DNA of 64,000 nt from contig NZ_JAAIXZ010000001.1 in NCBI RefSeq assembly GCF_010894435.1, forward strand, positions 898,322 through 962,321. Direction: 5' to 3'. This DNA is from Pyxidicoccus trucidator. Lineage in GTDB: Bacteria > Myxococcota > Myxococcia > Myxococcales > Myxococcaceae. Within the stretch, counting starts at the first letter, position 1, and every line of letters begins with the position of its first letter. Both the position numbers and the translations under genes were made by a program. Of the stretch, positions 1 to 8,633 are shown piece after piece. The notes beneath the pieces are model-generated. The model was not told the origin of the DNA. It searched no databases and worked only from the letters and a program-made list of their open reading frames with translations.

Positions 1-1284
1 AAGCAGCTCGGCAGCCGGCTGGACGGCTACGTCAACGGCATGGAGCTCAATTTCACCTTCGCCAACTGGGGCCAGAGCTGCCAGTCCCAGCGGGAGTTCT
101 GCATCCGGGCCATCGCGGTGCATGAGTTCGGCCATGCGCTCGGCTTCGCGCACGAGCAGAACCGCCCGGACCGGCCGTCCACCTGCACTGAGCCCGCGCA
201 GGGCTCCAACGGCAACCTGATGATTGGCGCCTGGGACCTCCGGTCGGTGATGAACTACTGCAACCCGGACTGGAACGGGAACGGACAGCTGAGCGCGACC
301 GACATCGCGGGCGTTGTGCAGCTCTACGGTGACGTGCTGTCGATCCGGGAGTATGGCTACAACCAGGGCTGGCGTGTGGAGACGCATCCACGTATCGCCG
401 CGGACGTGAATGGGGACGGACGCGCGGACATCGTCGGCTTCGCCAATGGGGGCGTGTACGTCGCGCTGTCTACCGGCACCGGCTTCACCGCTGGCCAGAT
501 CTGGTTCCCGGAGTATGGCTACAACCAGGGCTGGCGCGTGGATCAGCACCCGCGCACCGCTGCCGATGTGAATGGAGACGGACGTGCCGACATCGTCGGC
601 TTTGCCAATGGAGGGGTATACGTCGCGCTGTCCACCGGCACCGGCTTCACCGCTGGCCAGATCTGGTTGTCGGAGTTTGGCTATGACCAGGGCTGGCGCG
701 TGGAGGTGCACCCGCGCACCGCCGCGGACGTGAATGGGGACGGACGTGCCGACATCGTCGGCTTCGCCAATGGGGGCGTGTACGTCGCGCTGTCTACCGG
801 CACCGGCTTCACCGCTGGTCAGATCTGGTTGCCGGAGTATGGCTACAACCAGAGCTGGCGCGTGGAGCAGCACCCGCGCACCTCTGCCGATGTGAATGGA
901 GACGGACGTGCCGACATCGTCGGCTTTGCCAATGGGGGGGTATACGTCGCGCTGTCCACCGGTACCGGCTTCACCGCTGGCCAGATCTGGTTGTCGGAGT
1001 TTGGCTATGACCAGGGCTGGCGCGTGGAGGTGCACCCGCGCACCGCTGCCGATGTGAATGGGGACGGGCGTGCCGACATCGTCGGCTTCGCCAATGGGGG
1101 CTTGTACGTCGCGCTGTCCACCGGCACCGGCGTCGCCGCTGGCCAGATCTGGTTGCCGGAGTATGGCTACAACCAGGGCTGGCGCGTGGAGCAGCACCCG
1201 CGCACCCTGGCGGACATCGATGGCAACGGCCGCGCCGACGTCATCGGCTTCGACAACGACGGTGTGAGCACGCACTTGTACTGA
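1..1284 (+). CDS. Secreted zinc metalloprotease with FG-GAP/VCBS-like repeats (5' truncated)
   Basis: The frame is open to the left edge, so the N-terminus and any signal peptide lie outside the window. The first third carries HEFGHALGFAHEQNR, the HExxHxxGxxH zinc site of metzincin proteases (astacin/matrixin type), where the three His bind zinc and the Glu is the catalytic base. After a short linker come five full and one partial 54-residue repeats, each with DVNGDGRADIVGF followed by a beta-rich stretch. This is the FG-GAP/VCBS-like, calcium-binding DxNxDGxxD pattern found in extracellular bacterial proteins. The repeats probably form a propeller or adhesion/substrate-binding module. Role inferred: extracellular degradation of protein, fitting a predatory lifestyle. 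The substrate cannot be told from sequence. Confidence 0.85.
   Translation, partial: KQLGSRLDGYVNGMELNFTFANWGQSCQSQREFCIRAIAVHEFGHALGFAHEQNRPDRPSTCTEPAQGSNGNLMIGAWDLRSVMNYCNPDWNGNGQLSATDIAGVVQLYGDVLSIREYGYNQGWRVETHPRIAADVNGDGRADIVGFANGGVYVALSTGTGFTAGQIWFPEYGYNQGWRVDQHPRTAADVNGDGRADIVGFANGGVYVALSTGTGFTAGQIWLSEFGYDQGWRVEVHPRTAADVNGDGRADIVGFANGGVYVALSTGTGFTAGQIWLPEYGYNQSWRVEQHPRTSADVNGDGRADIVGFANGGVYVALSTGTGFTAGQIWLSEFGYDQGWRVEVHPRTAADVNGDGRADIVGFANGGLYVALSTGTGVAAGQIWLPEYGYNQGWRVEQHPRTLADIDGNGRADVIGFDNDGVSTHLY
349..1281 (+). repeat. 162-bp in-frame tandem repeats (5.8 copies)
   Basis: Units start at 349, 511, 673, 835, 997 and 1159, exactly 162 bp (54 codons) apart; the last is incomplete. Copies are nearly identical in DNA, including synonymous sites. 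Two subtypes alternate: 'EYGYNQ' units and 'EFGYDQ' units. This points to recent duplication or gene conversion within the gene. Confidence 0.95.
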
Positions 1285-1356
1285 GGTACCCGGATTCTTC
1301 CGCACCTCACGCCGCGCGCCGGCCTCACGGCGCGCGGCCCCGGGCTCGGTGCCCGC

Positions 1357-2745
1357 TCACTCGCCCGTGGGCACCATCGCCCCCGCCAGTGCCTCCATCT
1401 CGTCATGGAATGCGCGGATGAGCGCATGCGGGTCCGGAACCCGGCCCGCGTCCGCGGCCACGCCCACCGTCACCTGCCCGGCGTAGCTGAAGAGGCTCAC
1501 CCCCAGGCCCAGGTGTCCGGCCTGCGGCACCCAGAAGGTGAGCCCGCCCAGCTTCGTGCCCGCCACGGACACCGCCTCGCGAGGGCCCGGCACGTTGGTG
1601 GCCACCAGCGTCGCCTTGGAGCCGAAGGCATCCACCATCGTCCGCTCCAGTGGCGCGGGCGCATACCCCAGCACCTCCAGCGCGCCGAACGTCAGCACCG
1701 CCTCCGGTGAGCGCTTCACCATGTCCATCCGCCGCGCCAGCTCGAGCAACCGCCGCCGGGGATTGCTGATGTGCACCGGCAGCCGGAGGAACACCACCCC
1801 GAAGCGGTTGCCCAGCTCGCGAGGCACCGGCTCGTCCAGCGGACGCAGGTTCACCGGCACCAGGGCGTGCACATCCTCCGGAACCACGTCGCGCGACTCC
1901 AGGTAGCGCCGCAGCGCCCCCGTCACCGCCGCCAGCAGCACGTCGTTCACCGTGCCGCCCAGCGCCTGGCCCACCGCCTTCACCTGCGCCAGCGGCACCG
2001 GAGCCGACCAGGCGGCGCGCTTCTCCTGCCCCAGCGGCCCGCGCAGCGGCGTGTTCGGGTCCTGGGGTATCACCAGCAGCTTCCCCATCGCCGCCAGCCC
2101 CTTGGCCCCCTGGCGCACCAGGTCTCCCGCGAGAATCGGCTCCGCCGCCAGCTCCGCGCCCTTCTTCAGCACCGTGCGCGCCGTCCCCGCCACCGCCCGC
2201 GCCCCACGCATCCACCGTGACAGCCCGCCTTCAGAAGGCGCACGTACCTCACGAAGCCCGGGCGCCACGCCCTTCTCCGCCCCCTGCGCGTCCGTGAGCG
2301 TCAGCAGCACCCGCGCCAGCGCAATCCCATCCGCGAGGCAGTGGTGCAGGCGGCACAGCAGCACGTCCCCGCCCTCCGCGCCCTCCAGCACGTGGAACTG
2401 CCACAGCGGCCGTGAGCGCTCCAGGGGAGTGCTCATCCACTCCCCCACCAGCGTCTCCAGTGCGGCGCGGTCTCCCGGGGGCGGCACCGTCAGCCGGGAC
2501 AGGTGCGCGTCCAGGTCCAGGTCCGGCACGTCCTCCCAGTGGGGCACGCCCACGCGGCCTGGCACCACGCGCTGCCGGAAGCGCGGGTAGCGCTCCACCA
2601 GTCGCTCACGCACCACCGCCTGGAGTTGCTCGAAGTCCAGCCGGCCCTCGAACCAGAGCACGGCGGTAATCATCATCAAATTCGCGGGTTCCTCCATGTG
2701 GAACCACAGCGCATCCACGCTGGCCATCCGCTCGTGCGCCGCCAT
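1357..2745 (-). CDS. Wax ester synthase / diacylglycerol acyltransferase (WS/DGAT)
   Basis: 462 residues, the normal length for the bacterial WS/DGAT family. The enzyme transfers a fatty acyl group from acyl-CoA to a fatty alcohol or diacylglycerol and makes neutral storage lipid at the membrane or lipid-body surface. The active-site motif HHxxxDG is present as HHCLADG at about residues 134-140, with the family N-terminus (MASVDALWFHMEEP, near residue 7). The C-terminal WES acyltransferase-like part contains NVPGP. The start at residue 1 is used, but the second Met (residue 7) is also plausible because family members usually begin there. Fruiting myxobacteria make triacylglycerol-rich lipid bodies during development, so a storage-lipid role is reasonable; this last point is inference. 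Confidence 0.88.
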   Translation of the reverse strand: MAAHERMASVDALWFHMEEPANLMMITAVLWFEGRLDFEQLQAVVRERLVERYPRFRQRVVPGRVGVPHWEDVPDLDLDAHLSRLTVPPPGDRAALETLVGEWMSTPLERSRPLWQFHVLEGAEGGDVLLCRLHHCLADGIALARVLLTLTDAQGAEKGVAPGLREVRAPSEGGLSRWMRGARAVAGTARTVLKKGAELAAEPILAGDLVRQGAKGLAAMGKLLVIPQDPNTPLRGPLGQEKRAAWSAPVPLAQVKAVGQALGGTVNDVLLAAVTGALRRYLESRDVVPEDVHALVPVNLRPLDEPVPRELGNRFGVVFLRLPVHISNPRRRLLELARRMDMVKRSPEAVLTFGALEVLGYAPAPLERTMVDAFGSKATLVATNVPGPREAVSVAGTKLGGLTFWVPQAGHLGLGVSLFSYAGQVTVGVAADAGRVPDPHALIRAFHDEMEALAGAMVPTGE

Positions 2746-2776
2746 TGCTCCGCGTCCCTCCCAGGTGCGCGGGGTT

Positions 2777-3589
2777 CTACTTCATCCCGCCCTCCGGTGG
2801 CGTGCGGTCGAACTGGAAGGTCTGCTTGCTGGCGTCGTCCACCATGAGCGTCAGCGTGCCCTCCTCGAGGTCCCAGCGGTACGTGCCGCCGCGGAACTTC
2901 AGCTTCTTGCGGGTGAGGGGAATGACGCGCTTGTCGCCGCACACCGGCCCCACCGCCTGCCCGTCCTTCGTGCGCAGCGACACCCGGTCCTTGCCGGACA
3001 GCTCCACCAGGCCCCACGCGCGGACCACCAGCTGGTTGCCCTGCCCCAGCGTCGCGTCCTCCAGCTTGGTGCGCAGCACGAAGCAGCCGTTGGGCATCAC
3101 CTGCAGCGTGCGCTCGTAGTCCGCGCGCGGCTGCGCCTCGAGGCGCTCGGGCCCGCCGCCGTCCACCTCCTCCGGAAGACTGGCCGCCGACAGCGTCCAC
3201 GTCCCCACCAGCTCCTTGGGAACCTTCGCCGCGGAGGCGGGCAGCCCCTGGCACGGGTCCGCCTTCTCCTTCTCCGGACTCGGCGGGGCCGGCTCGAAGG
3301 AGCGCTTGCAGGTGTTGCCGCAGGCGCGCGCCGAGCACTGGGTGTCATCCGGAGCGCACCCGGCCTTCTCCGTACACAGCTTGAGCCGCGCCAGCGCCTT
3401 CTCGCAGTCCTCGCGCAGGCACCGGTCCACGCACTCGGCGTCGATGCACTCGGCGACGCACGCCCAGTTGGTGGCGCCGCACACGCCGGCCACGGTGCGA
3501 GGGCGCTCGGAGGTCGTCTGGGCGGCGGCCAGGGCGGCGGCGCCCAGCGACAGGGACACGACGGCGAGGAGGACTCGGGAAGAGGGCAT
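2777..3589 (-). CDS. Secreted Cys-rich protein of unknown function
   Basis: 270 residues from the Met that begins a clear signal peptide (MPSSRVLLAVVSLSLGAAALAAAQ, cleavage probably after AAA or AQ). The frame is open 21 codons further upstream, but without a signal-like start. The mature N-terminal third has about twelve Cys in CxxxC/CxxxxC spacing, with many acidic and basic residues between, likely disulphide-bonded. The C-terminal part after a Pro/Glu/Lys linker has a pattern like VGTWTLSA...RYRWDLEEGTLTL, resembling a lipocalin-like or META-like beta-barrel domain that measures 'protein minus template' stability; that similarity is only suggestive. No enzyme motif is seen. It lies between the WS/DGAT and methyltransferase genes on the same strand. 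Confidence 0.7.
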   Translation of the reverse strand: MPSSRVLLAVVSLSLGAAALAAAQTTSERPRTVAGVCGATNWACVAECIDAECVDRCLREDCEKALARLKLCTEKAGCAPDDTQCSARACGNTCKRSFEPAPPSPEKEKADPCQGLPASAAKVPKELVGTWTLSAASLPEEVDGGGPERLEAQPRADYERTLQVMPNGCFVLRTKLEDATLGQGNQLVVRAWGLVELSGKDRVSLRTKDGQAVGPVCGDKRVIPLTRKKLKFRGGTYRWDLEEGTLTLMVDDASKQTFQFDRTPPEGGMK

Positions 3590-3682
3590 GCCTCGGCGAA
3601 AGCTAGCCACGCCCCCACCGGGCCCCAGCCTCCCCCCTCCCGGGCTGTCCACCCGCTAGCACTGCGCCCGAGGGCTCTGCCC

Positions 3683-4681
3683 TCAGGTGAACTGCCAGCG
3701 CCAGGTGCGAACGTCGCCCGGGTCCGGCAGCTCCAGCTCGAAGGAGAGCGTGTCGAAGCGCTCGAATTCGCGCGAGTCCACGCGCAGCAGCGTCATGCCC
3801 GCGTGGTTCTGCCCGCGCAGCGGCGACACGGTGAAGGACAGCTCCGCGTCGAAGGCCACCTTGTAGAAGAGGCAGAAGCCGTCCACCCGGCCCTCGTCCA
3901 CCACGGGCCGCTCGTAGCGCACGCGGTGCGGCAGGCCATCCGCCGCCATCGTCTCCAAATCGAAGGCGAAGGCGGGCTCCGGGTCGCACAGGAGATGGTC
4001 CACCTCGTACGAGCGGATGACGCGCGTGAAGTAGGACGGGTTCATCGCCTCGCGCAGCGTCTGGAGGCAGCTGTAGTCCACGCTGGGGAAGCGCTGGCTC
4101 CAGATGAAGGGGAGGCAGGCCTCGTCGCGAAGCTGCACCGGCTCCACGAAGACCTCGAAGCGGTTGGGGAGGATGCGCCCGCCCGGCTTCAGCATGCGGG
4201 TGCGCAAATCCAACATCCTCGGCACCAGGCCCGCGTCGAAGAGGGCGTCGCCCAGCAGCTCGTGCAGCAGCACGTCCACCTTCTCCGGCGGGTGGTACTG
4301 CCAGGGGTGCGAGCGCACGAAGTCGATGTGCTCCAGCCCGTTGCGCCGCGCCACCCACTGCGCCGTGTCCAGCAGCCGCGAGCCGTCCACCGCGTACAGC
4401 TTCTTCGGATGACGGGAGGCCGCCAGGAAGGTGCGCAGACCCGTGCCGGTGCACGCATCCATCACCACGTGCCCGGGGCGCACATACCGCTCACACGCCT
4501 TCTGCCAGACGTCCACCCGTTCCGGGTCCGCCAGCGCGTGGTCCTGCGGCGCGGGGCTGGACAGGGACAGCAGGTCCGGCACGACATTGCGCAGCGGGAG
4601 CTGGGACACCAGTGGCAGGTGGCTCAGCCGCGAGCGCAGATCCATCAATGCCTGGCGAGGCAGGTCGAGCAGATTCGGCAT
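3683..4681 (-). CDS. Class I SAM methyltransferase, PRMT-like
   Basis: 332 residues starting at MPNLLDLPRQ; a G-rich ribosome site (GGGGGG) precedes this ATG, and the frame upstream looks non-coding. Residues about 70-100 hold the SAM-binding motif (VVMDACTGTGLRTFLAA) followed by the acidic loop (LYAVDG). Near residue 140 is LLHELLGDALFDAGLVP, which resembles a degenerate form of the double-E loop of protein arginine methyltransferases, and then MLKPGGRILPNRFEVFVEPVQL, like the PRMT post-I/motif III region. The C-terminal half is beta-rich, as in PRMTs. The substrate is unknown; a protein or a small amine are both possible. It lies just downstream of the methionine S-methyltransferase homologue on the same strand, 151 bp away, so co-transcription is possible. 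Confidence 0.72.
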   Translation of the reverse strand: MPNLLDLPRQALMDLRSRLSHLPLVSQLPLRNVVPDLLSLSSPAPQDHALADPERVDVWQKACERYVRPGHVVMDACTGTGLRTFLAASRHPKKLYAVDGSRLLDTAQWVARRNGLEHIDFVRSHPWQYHPPEKVDVLLHELLGDALFDAGLVPRMLDLRTRMLKPGGRILPNRFEVFVEPVQLRDEACLPFIWSQRFPSVDYSCLQTLREAMNPSYFTRVIRSYEVDHLLCDPEPAFAFDLETMAADGLPHRVRYERPVVDEGRVDGFCLFYKVAFDAELSFTVSPLRGQNHAGMTLLRVDSREFERFDTLSFELELPDPGDVRTWRWQFT

Positions 4682-4832
4682 GGCATCCCCCCGGATGCTT
4701 GGATGGTTCGAGCCACTTTCCCGGACCGGCCTTGCTCCGGGATTTCCCACCATGCGGGACTTACCGGCACGGGCCCATAGACCGAAGGGGCAAGATGATT
4801 GTCCCCGGGTGAACAGGCGCCCGGCCCCGGTG

Positions 4833-7800
4833 TCACGGCGTCGTGGCGCGCAGCTTCGCACCGAAGGCCAGCAGCCGCTCGCGGGCCTTCACCAGCTTCT
4901 CACGGGGGATGGAGAATACCGCGCGCGCCCGCTCCGGGTCACCGCACCACGGTCCGCCGTTGAGCACCACGTGGGTGTGCGCGTAGACGACGGCGGGCAG
5001 GTTCTCCGGCGTGAGGCGCTCGCCGTCCACCTCGCGGCCCAGCCACGCCGTCATCCGGGGTGACAGGAAGAGGCCGCCCGCGTCGCCCGCGTCCGAGCGC
5101 CCATCCCCCGGCAGCGCCTGCGCCAGCAGCTCGCGCTTCTCCGCCAGCTCGCGCCGCATCTTCGTCAGGAAGGCGCGCAGCGCGCGGTGCCGCGTCGGGT
5201 AGAGGAGCTGTCCGTCCGGGCTGCGCGCATAGGCCGCGTACAGGTACGCCGCGGCGCGCGCCGTCAGCAGATGGAGCACGCCGGGGCCGCTGTCGCGCAC
5301 CGCCGCGGCCAGGGCCCTGTCCCGCGTGGCCAGCCAGCCCACGCGCAGGCCGCCCGCGGCGAACTCCTTGGACAGGCCGCCCAGCAGCACCGTGCGAGCG
5401 CCCACGCCCGGCACCGCGCCCTCCAGCGTCACCGGGCTGTGCACCGTCTCCGCCGTGGGGCTGGTGAGGTTGACCAGCCCGAAGATTTCGTCCGACACCA
5501 GCAGGCAGCGCTGCTCCACCACATAGGTGGCCAGCGCCACCAACTCCTCCTGTGTGAGATAGGTGCCGGTGGGATTGGAGGGCTGTGAGACGACGACCGC
5601 GTCCGGCGCGACGCCGCCCTGCCCCCGCCGCGCCAGGAGGCCGGACAGCGGGCCCAGCTCCACGTCACAGCCAGCGGACACGAAGGTGGGCGCCAGCACG
5701 CCGTAGCAAGGAGTGGCGAGGAAGACGCGAGGCGCGCGCCCCAGCCGCCGACGCAGCGCCACGCCCAGGTGGTGGATGAGGGGCCAGACACCCGGTGCCA
5801 TCGCCACGTCCTCCGGGGCGTAGCGCGCGGCGCGCGTCTCCAGCAGGAAGGCGGCCACCGCCTCGGCGAGGCCCGTCTGCGCGCCGGAGTCGCGGGGCGC
5901 GGTGCCCGCGGCGATGAGCCCCTCCACCAGCGGAGGGGGTAGCGGGCCCTCATTCTCCCCGTAGTCCAGCCGCACCAGCTCCGCGTCATCCTCGCGGAAC
6001 ACCTTGGGCGCGAAGGCGGGGAAGCCCGCCAGCCGGGCGATGCGCTTCGAGCGGGGCAGCGGCACCGCGGGCGCCGGACGCACGGCGGGCGCCTCCGGCT
6101 CCGCGAAGGAGATGCGGAAGGAGAGCAGGTCCGCGAAGGTGCGCTCGTAGAACCCCTGCGCCAGCGTGCTGATGCGCGAGTACGTCACCTCCGCCGCCAC
6201 CTCCAGGTCCGCCCGCAGCGGCTCCGGCACGGGGAGCAGCAGCGTCAGCTCCAGGTCCGGCCACACCGCGTTCTTGATGAGGCCGTAGAGCACGACGAGG
6301 TTCGGCGAGTACGGCTCGCGCGCGAGGAACTCGAACAGCGTGTGAGGCTCCACCGCGCCGGTGATGTTGAAGAAGGCGCTCTCGTCCAGCACCACCCAGA
6401 TGCCCCGCCGTGCTGCCTCCGCGAGGATGTCGCGCAGCACGGCGAGGTTGGTGCGCTCGCCCGGCTCCACCGTCAGCAGCACCAGCTTCACGTCGAAGGC
6501 CGTCAGCAACTGGCGGACCTCGTCCAGCGTGGTGTGCGTCACCGTGGTGCGCACGCCCGCCTTCTCCAGCGCCCGCGCGTAGAGCGGCTGCAGGTTGCGC
6601 GACACCAGCACCTCGTCGCCCACGTCGCACGTGGCCATCAGCAGCGAGTAGACGGCCTGCTCCCGCTCGGGCGCGACGAACAGCTCCTCCTCCGTCAGCC
6701 GCAGCCCGAAGTACCGGTCCAGGTAGCGCACCACGCGGCGGCGAAAGGACGCGTCCCCCGCCTCGTGCGCGTAGGGCATCAGCGGCCCGCGTGCCAGCCG
6801 CGCCGACAGGTCCGCCACGAAGCCGAGCTGCTCGGCCGAGGCCGCGCCCAAATCCAGCTCCTCCTGCAACGGCGCCGCGCCCAATTGCCGCAGGGCCGCG
6901 CGCAGCGCCAGCGTCTCCCGAGGCAGCGCGAGCTGCGCCTCCCACACGGCCACCTCGTGCCACACCGGGTGGCCCGCCTGCAGCCAGCCCAGCGCCGTGG
7001 CCGCGCGCAGCGGCTCCGGGCTGTGCGCCTCCATGAAGAACTCGAACTCGCGTCCGGTGCGCTGCTCCAGCGTCACCAGCGGGCGGATGTCCGTGTCCGC
7101 CGCCTGCATCACCCGCCGCGCCACGCGCACCCGCGTAGTGAAGCCGCGCCGGGTCAGCATGCGCTGGATGATGAGGCGCCCGGGCCGGCCCGCGAGGTTG
7201 AGCAGCAGCCGCCCGCCCGGCGCCAGCCGCTCCGGCGCCTCATCCAGCAGCCGCGCGATGAGCCCCAGCCCGAAGTGGTCCTCGTAGACGTTCTGCAGCG
7301 TGCAGTAGTTGGACAAGTCATACAGCGCCTGCTCGTCCGCCTGGGACAGCTCCGACGGCAGCTCCTCGCCGCGCAGCACCTGGGGGATGCAGCCCACCAC
7401 GAAGTCCCACGAGGCCTCCAAGGGTACGCCGCGCAGCAGGTCGCTCTCCCCGAAGGACAGGCGCGACACCAGCGCCTCATCCCCGTTGAGCCACGCGTTG
7501 CACCGGGCCACCACGGGCGAGTGCGGGTTGAGGTCCGCGCCGTGGATGTGCGCCAGCCGGGTGAACTTCGCCAGGGCGATGCAAATCCACCCCGAGCCCG
7601 CGCCCACCTCCACCAGCCGCTTCCCGGCGTACTCGTCCAGCGGCACGCTCAGCAGGCCCTCCATGAAGGTGTAGGCCCACGCCTCGGGGGCGAAGATGGA
7701 CGGCAGCAGGAACAGCTCCAGCCGCTCCTGCGAGGCGCCCACTACCACCGTCACCGTCACCAGCCGCAGCGGCGCCGTCTCCGGCCGGTTGCGAGCCAGC

Positions 7801-7919
7801 TCCGCCAGCTCACGCAGCTCCACCAGCGCGCGCGGACGTCGGTCCGGGTGGGACAGGTCCTCCGACAGGGCACGCAGCAGGTGGAACGCATCGCGAGGTG
7901 AGGCGGGGTAGGTGGGCAT
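4833..7919 (-). CDS. Plant-type methionine S-methyltransferase homologue with aminotransferase domains
   Basis: 1028 residues, close to plant MMT (about 1090). Residues 1-330 form a SAM methyltransferase: VEVGAGSGW at about 103-111, and GCIPQ at about 176-180, the same replacement for the usual NPPY motif as in plant MMT. Further shared strings are SNYCTLQ, EDHFGLGLIAR, QAADTDI and EFEFFME. Plant MMT makes S-methylmethionine from methionine and SAM. The rest is two fold-type I aminotransferase-like units. The first (about 380-680) is degenerate. The second (about 720-1028) keeps SNPTG (Asn near 782), SDEIFG, and GGLSKEF with Lys near 851, the expected PLP lysine, then GLRVGW. The ATG chosen begins MPTYPASPRD and agrees with the start of similarity; the open frame upstream is non-coding. 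Product inferred: S-methylmethionine, possibly further transaminated. Confidence 0.8.
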   Translation of the reverse strand: MPTYPASPRDAFHLLRALSEDLSHPDRRPRALVELRELAELARNRPETAPLRLVTVTVVVGASQERLELFLLPSIFAPEAWAYTFMEGLLSVPLDEYAGKRLVEVGAGSGWICIALAKFTRLAHIHGADLNPHSPVVARCNAWLNGDEALVSRLSFGESDLLRGVPLEASWDFVVGCIPQVLRGEELPSELSQADEQALYDLSNYCTLQNVYEDHFGLGLIARLLDEAPERLAPGGRLLLNLAGRPGRLIIQRMLTRRGFTTRVRVARRVMQAADTDIRPLVTLEQRTGREFEFFMEAHSPEPLRAATALGWLQAGHPVWHEVAVWEAQLALPRETLALRAALRQLGAAPLQEELDLGAASAEQLGFVADLSARLARGPLMPYAHEAGDASFRRRVVRYLDRYFGLRLTEEELFVAPEREQAVYSLLMATCDVGDEVLVSRNLQPLYARALEKAGVRTTVTHTTLDEVRQLLTAFDVKLVLLTVEPGERTNLAVLRDILAEAARRGIWVVLDESAFFNITGAVEPHTLFEFLAREPYSPNLVVLYGLIKNAVWPDLELTLLLPVPEPLRADLEVAAEVTYSRISTLAQGFYERTFADLLSFRISFAEPEAPAVRPAPAVPLPRSKRIARLAGFPAFAPKVFREDDAELVRLDYGENEGPLPPPLVEGLIAAGTAPRDSGAQTGLAEAVAAFLLETRAARYAPEDVAMAPGVWPLIHHLGVALRRRLGRAPRVFLATPCYGVLAPTFVSAGCDVELGPLSGLLARRGQGGVAPDAVVVSQPSNPTGTYLTQEELVALATYVVEQRCLLVSDEIFGLVNLTSPTAETVHSPVTLEGAVPGVGARTVLLGGLSKEFAAGGLRVGWLATRDRALAAAVRDSGPGVLHLLTARAAAYLYAAYARSPDGQLLYPTRHRALRAFLTKMRRELAEKRELLAQALPGDGRSDAGDAGGLFLSPRMTAWLGREVDGERLTPENLPAVVYAHTHVVLNGGPWCGDPERARAVFSIPREKLVKARERLLAFGAKLRATTP

Positions 7920-8074
7920 GGCGCGCGGACTGTCCCGGGCGGCATGGGCCGTGTCAACGACATCACTGTCGTCCCCACGCAACAGGTTGGCGCCCCGGGG
8001 CAAGTCAAGGATTCGCGGCCTGGTCGTAATTAGAGGTGTGCAGTCCGAAACCCGGGACTGACGGAGAAGCATCG

Positions 8075-8539
8075 ATGTCGCTCATGCCCGTAGGCGGACC
8101 CCGTAGTGGAGAGGGGGCAGTGATGGAGATGAACATCTGGTCGCCGGGCCTGGCCGGCATGCAGGGGATGCGGAGCACACCGTCACGGACGCAACGGGCC
8201 CTGAGAGACCCCGCGCGGACGCGGTGGGAGGCGCAGTCGTGGCGCCGTCAGCTGCGCGACCCGGGGGAGTACGAGACTCCGGTGGCACGTGGCGCGCTGG
8301 TGCAGGCGCTGGTGGCGGAGGGCCTCACGGTGGACGCGGAGGTGGCGCGCTACGCGGGCACGTCGGAGGACAAGGACATCATCAGCGTCGCGCAGGTGGT
8401 GCGCTTCGCGGACACGCTGGCGCTGCGCATGGCGCTGGCCCGCACGGATGACGAGGTGCTGCAGCTCGCGCACCTGCGCCGCAACGCCGTGGAGCTGGCG
8501 GAGCGGATGATTGAGTGGGCCAACGCCGGCCGCCTGTAG
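8075..8539 (+). CDS. Small protein of unknown function
   Basis: 154 residues from the ATG preceded by GGAG 10 bases upstream; a second ATG at 8123, behind GAGAGGGGG, is an equally good start. The first 50 residues are Arg/Ser/Pro-rich and look disordered. The last 80 are charged and helical (TVDAEVARYAG, ISVAQVVRFADTLALRMALART, LRRNAVELAERMIEWANAG). No family is recognised. It is divergent from the methionine S-methyltransferase gene with 155 bp between them, which must hold both promoters. Confidence 0.6.
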   Translation: MSLMPVGGPRSGEGAVMEMNIWSPGLAGMQGMRSTPSRTQRALRDPARTRWEAQSWRRQLRDPGEYETPVARGALVQALVAEGLTVDAEVARYAGTSEDKDIISVAQVVRFADTLALRMALARTDDEVLQLAHLRRNAVELAERMIEWANAGRL

Positions 8540-8633
8540 GCGAGCGCCTTCTCTCGAACCGCTGACACTCCGGGCAGGCACCCGGGCGTGTCCTCCTTGA
8601 CAGAGGCGGAGCCCGGCTGTTCTCACGGGGGGC

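Noticed and set aside
349-1281. Regular repeats as a CRISPR array
   Set aside because: Units are 162 bp, in frame, without spacers, and encode FG-GAP-like protein repeats.
6342-7901. Long open frame on the plus strand opposite the methionine S-methyltransferase gene
   Set aside because: Its product is Arg/His/Gln-rich low complexity, a by-product of GC-rich codon bias on the other strand, with no start context.
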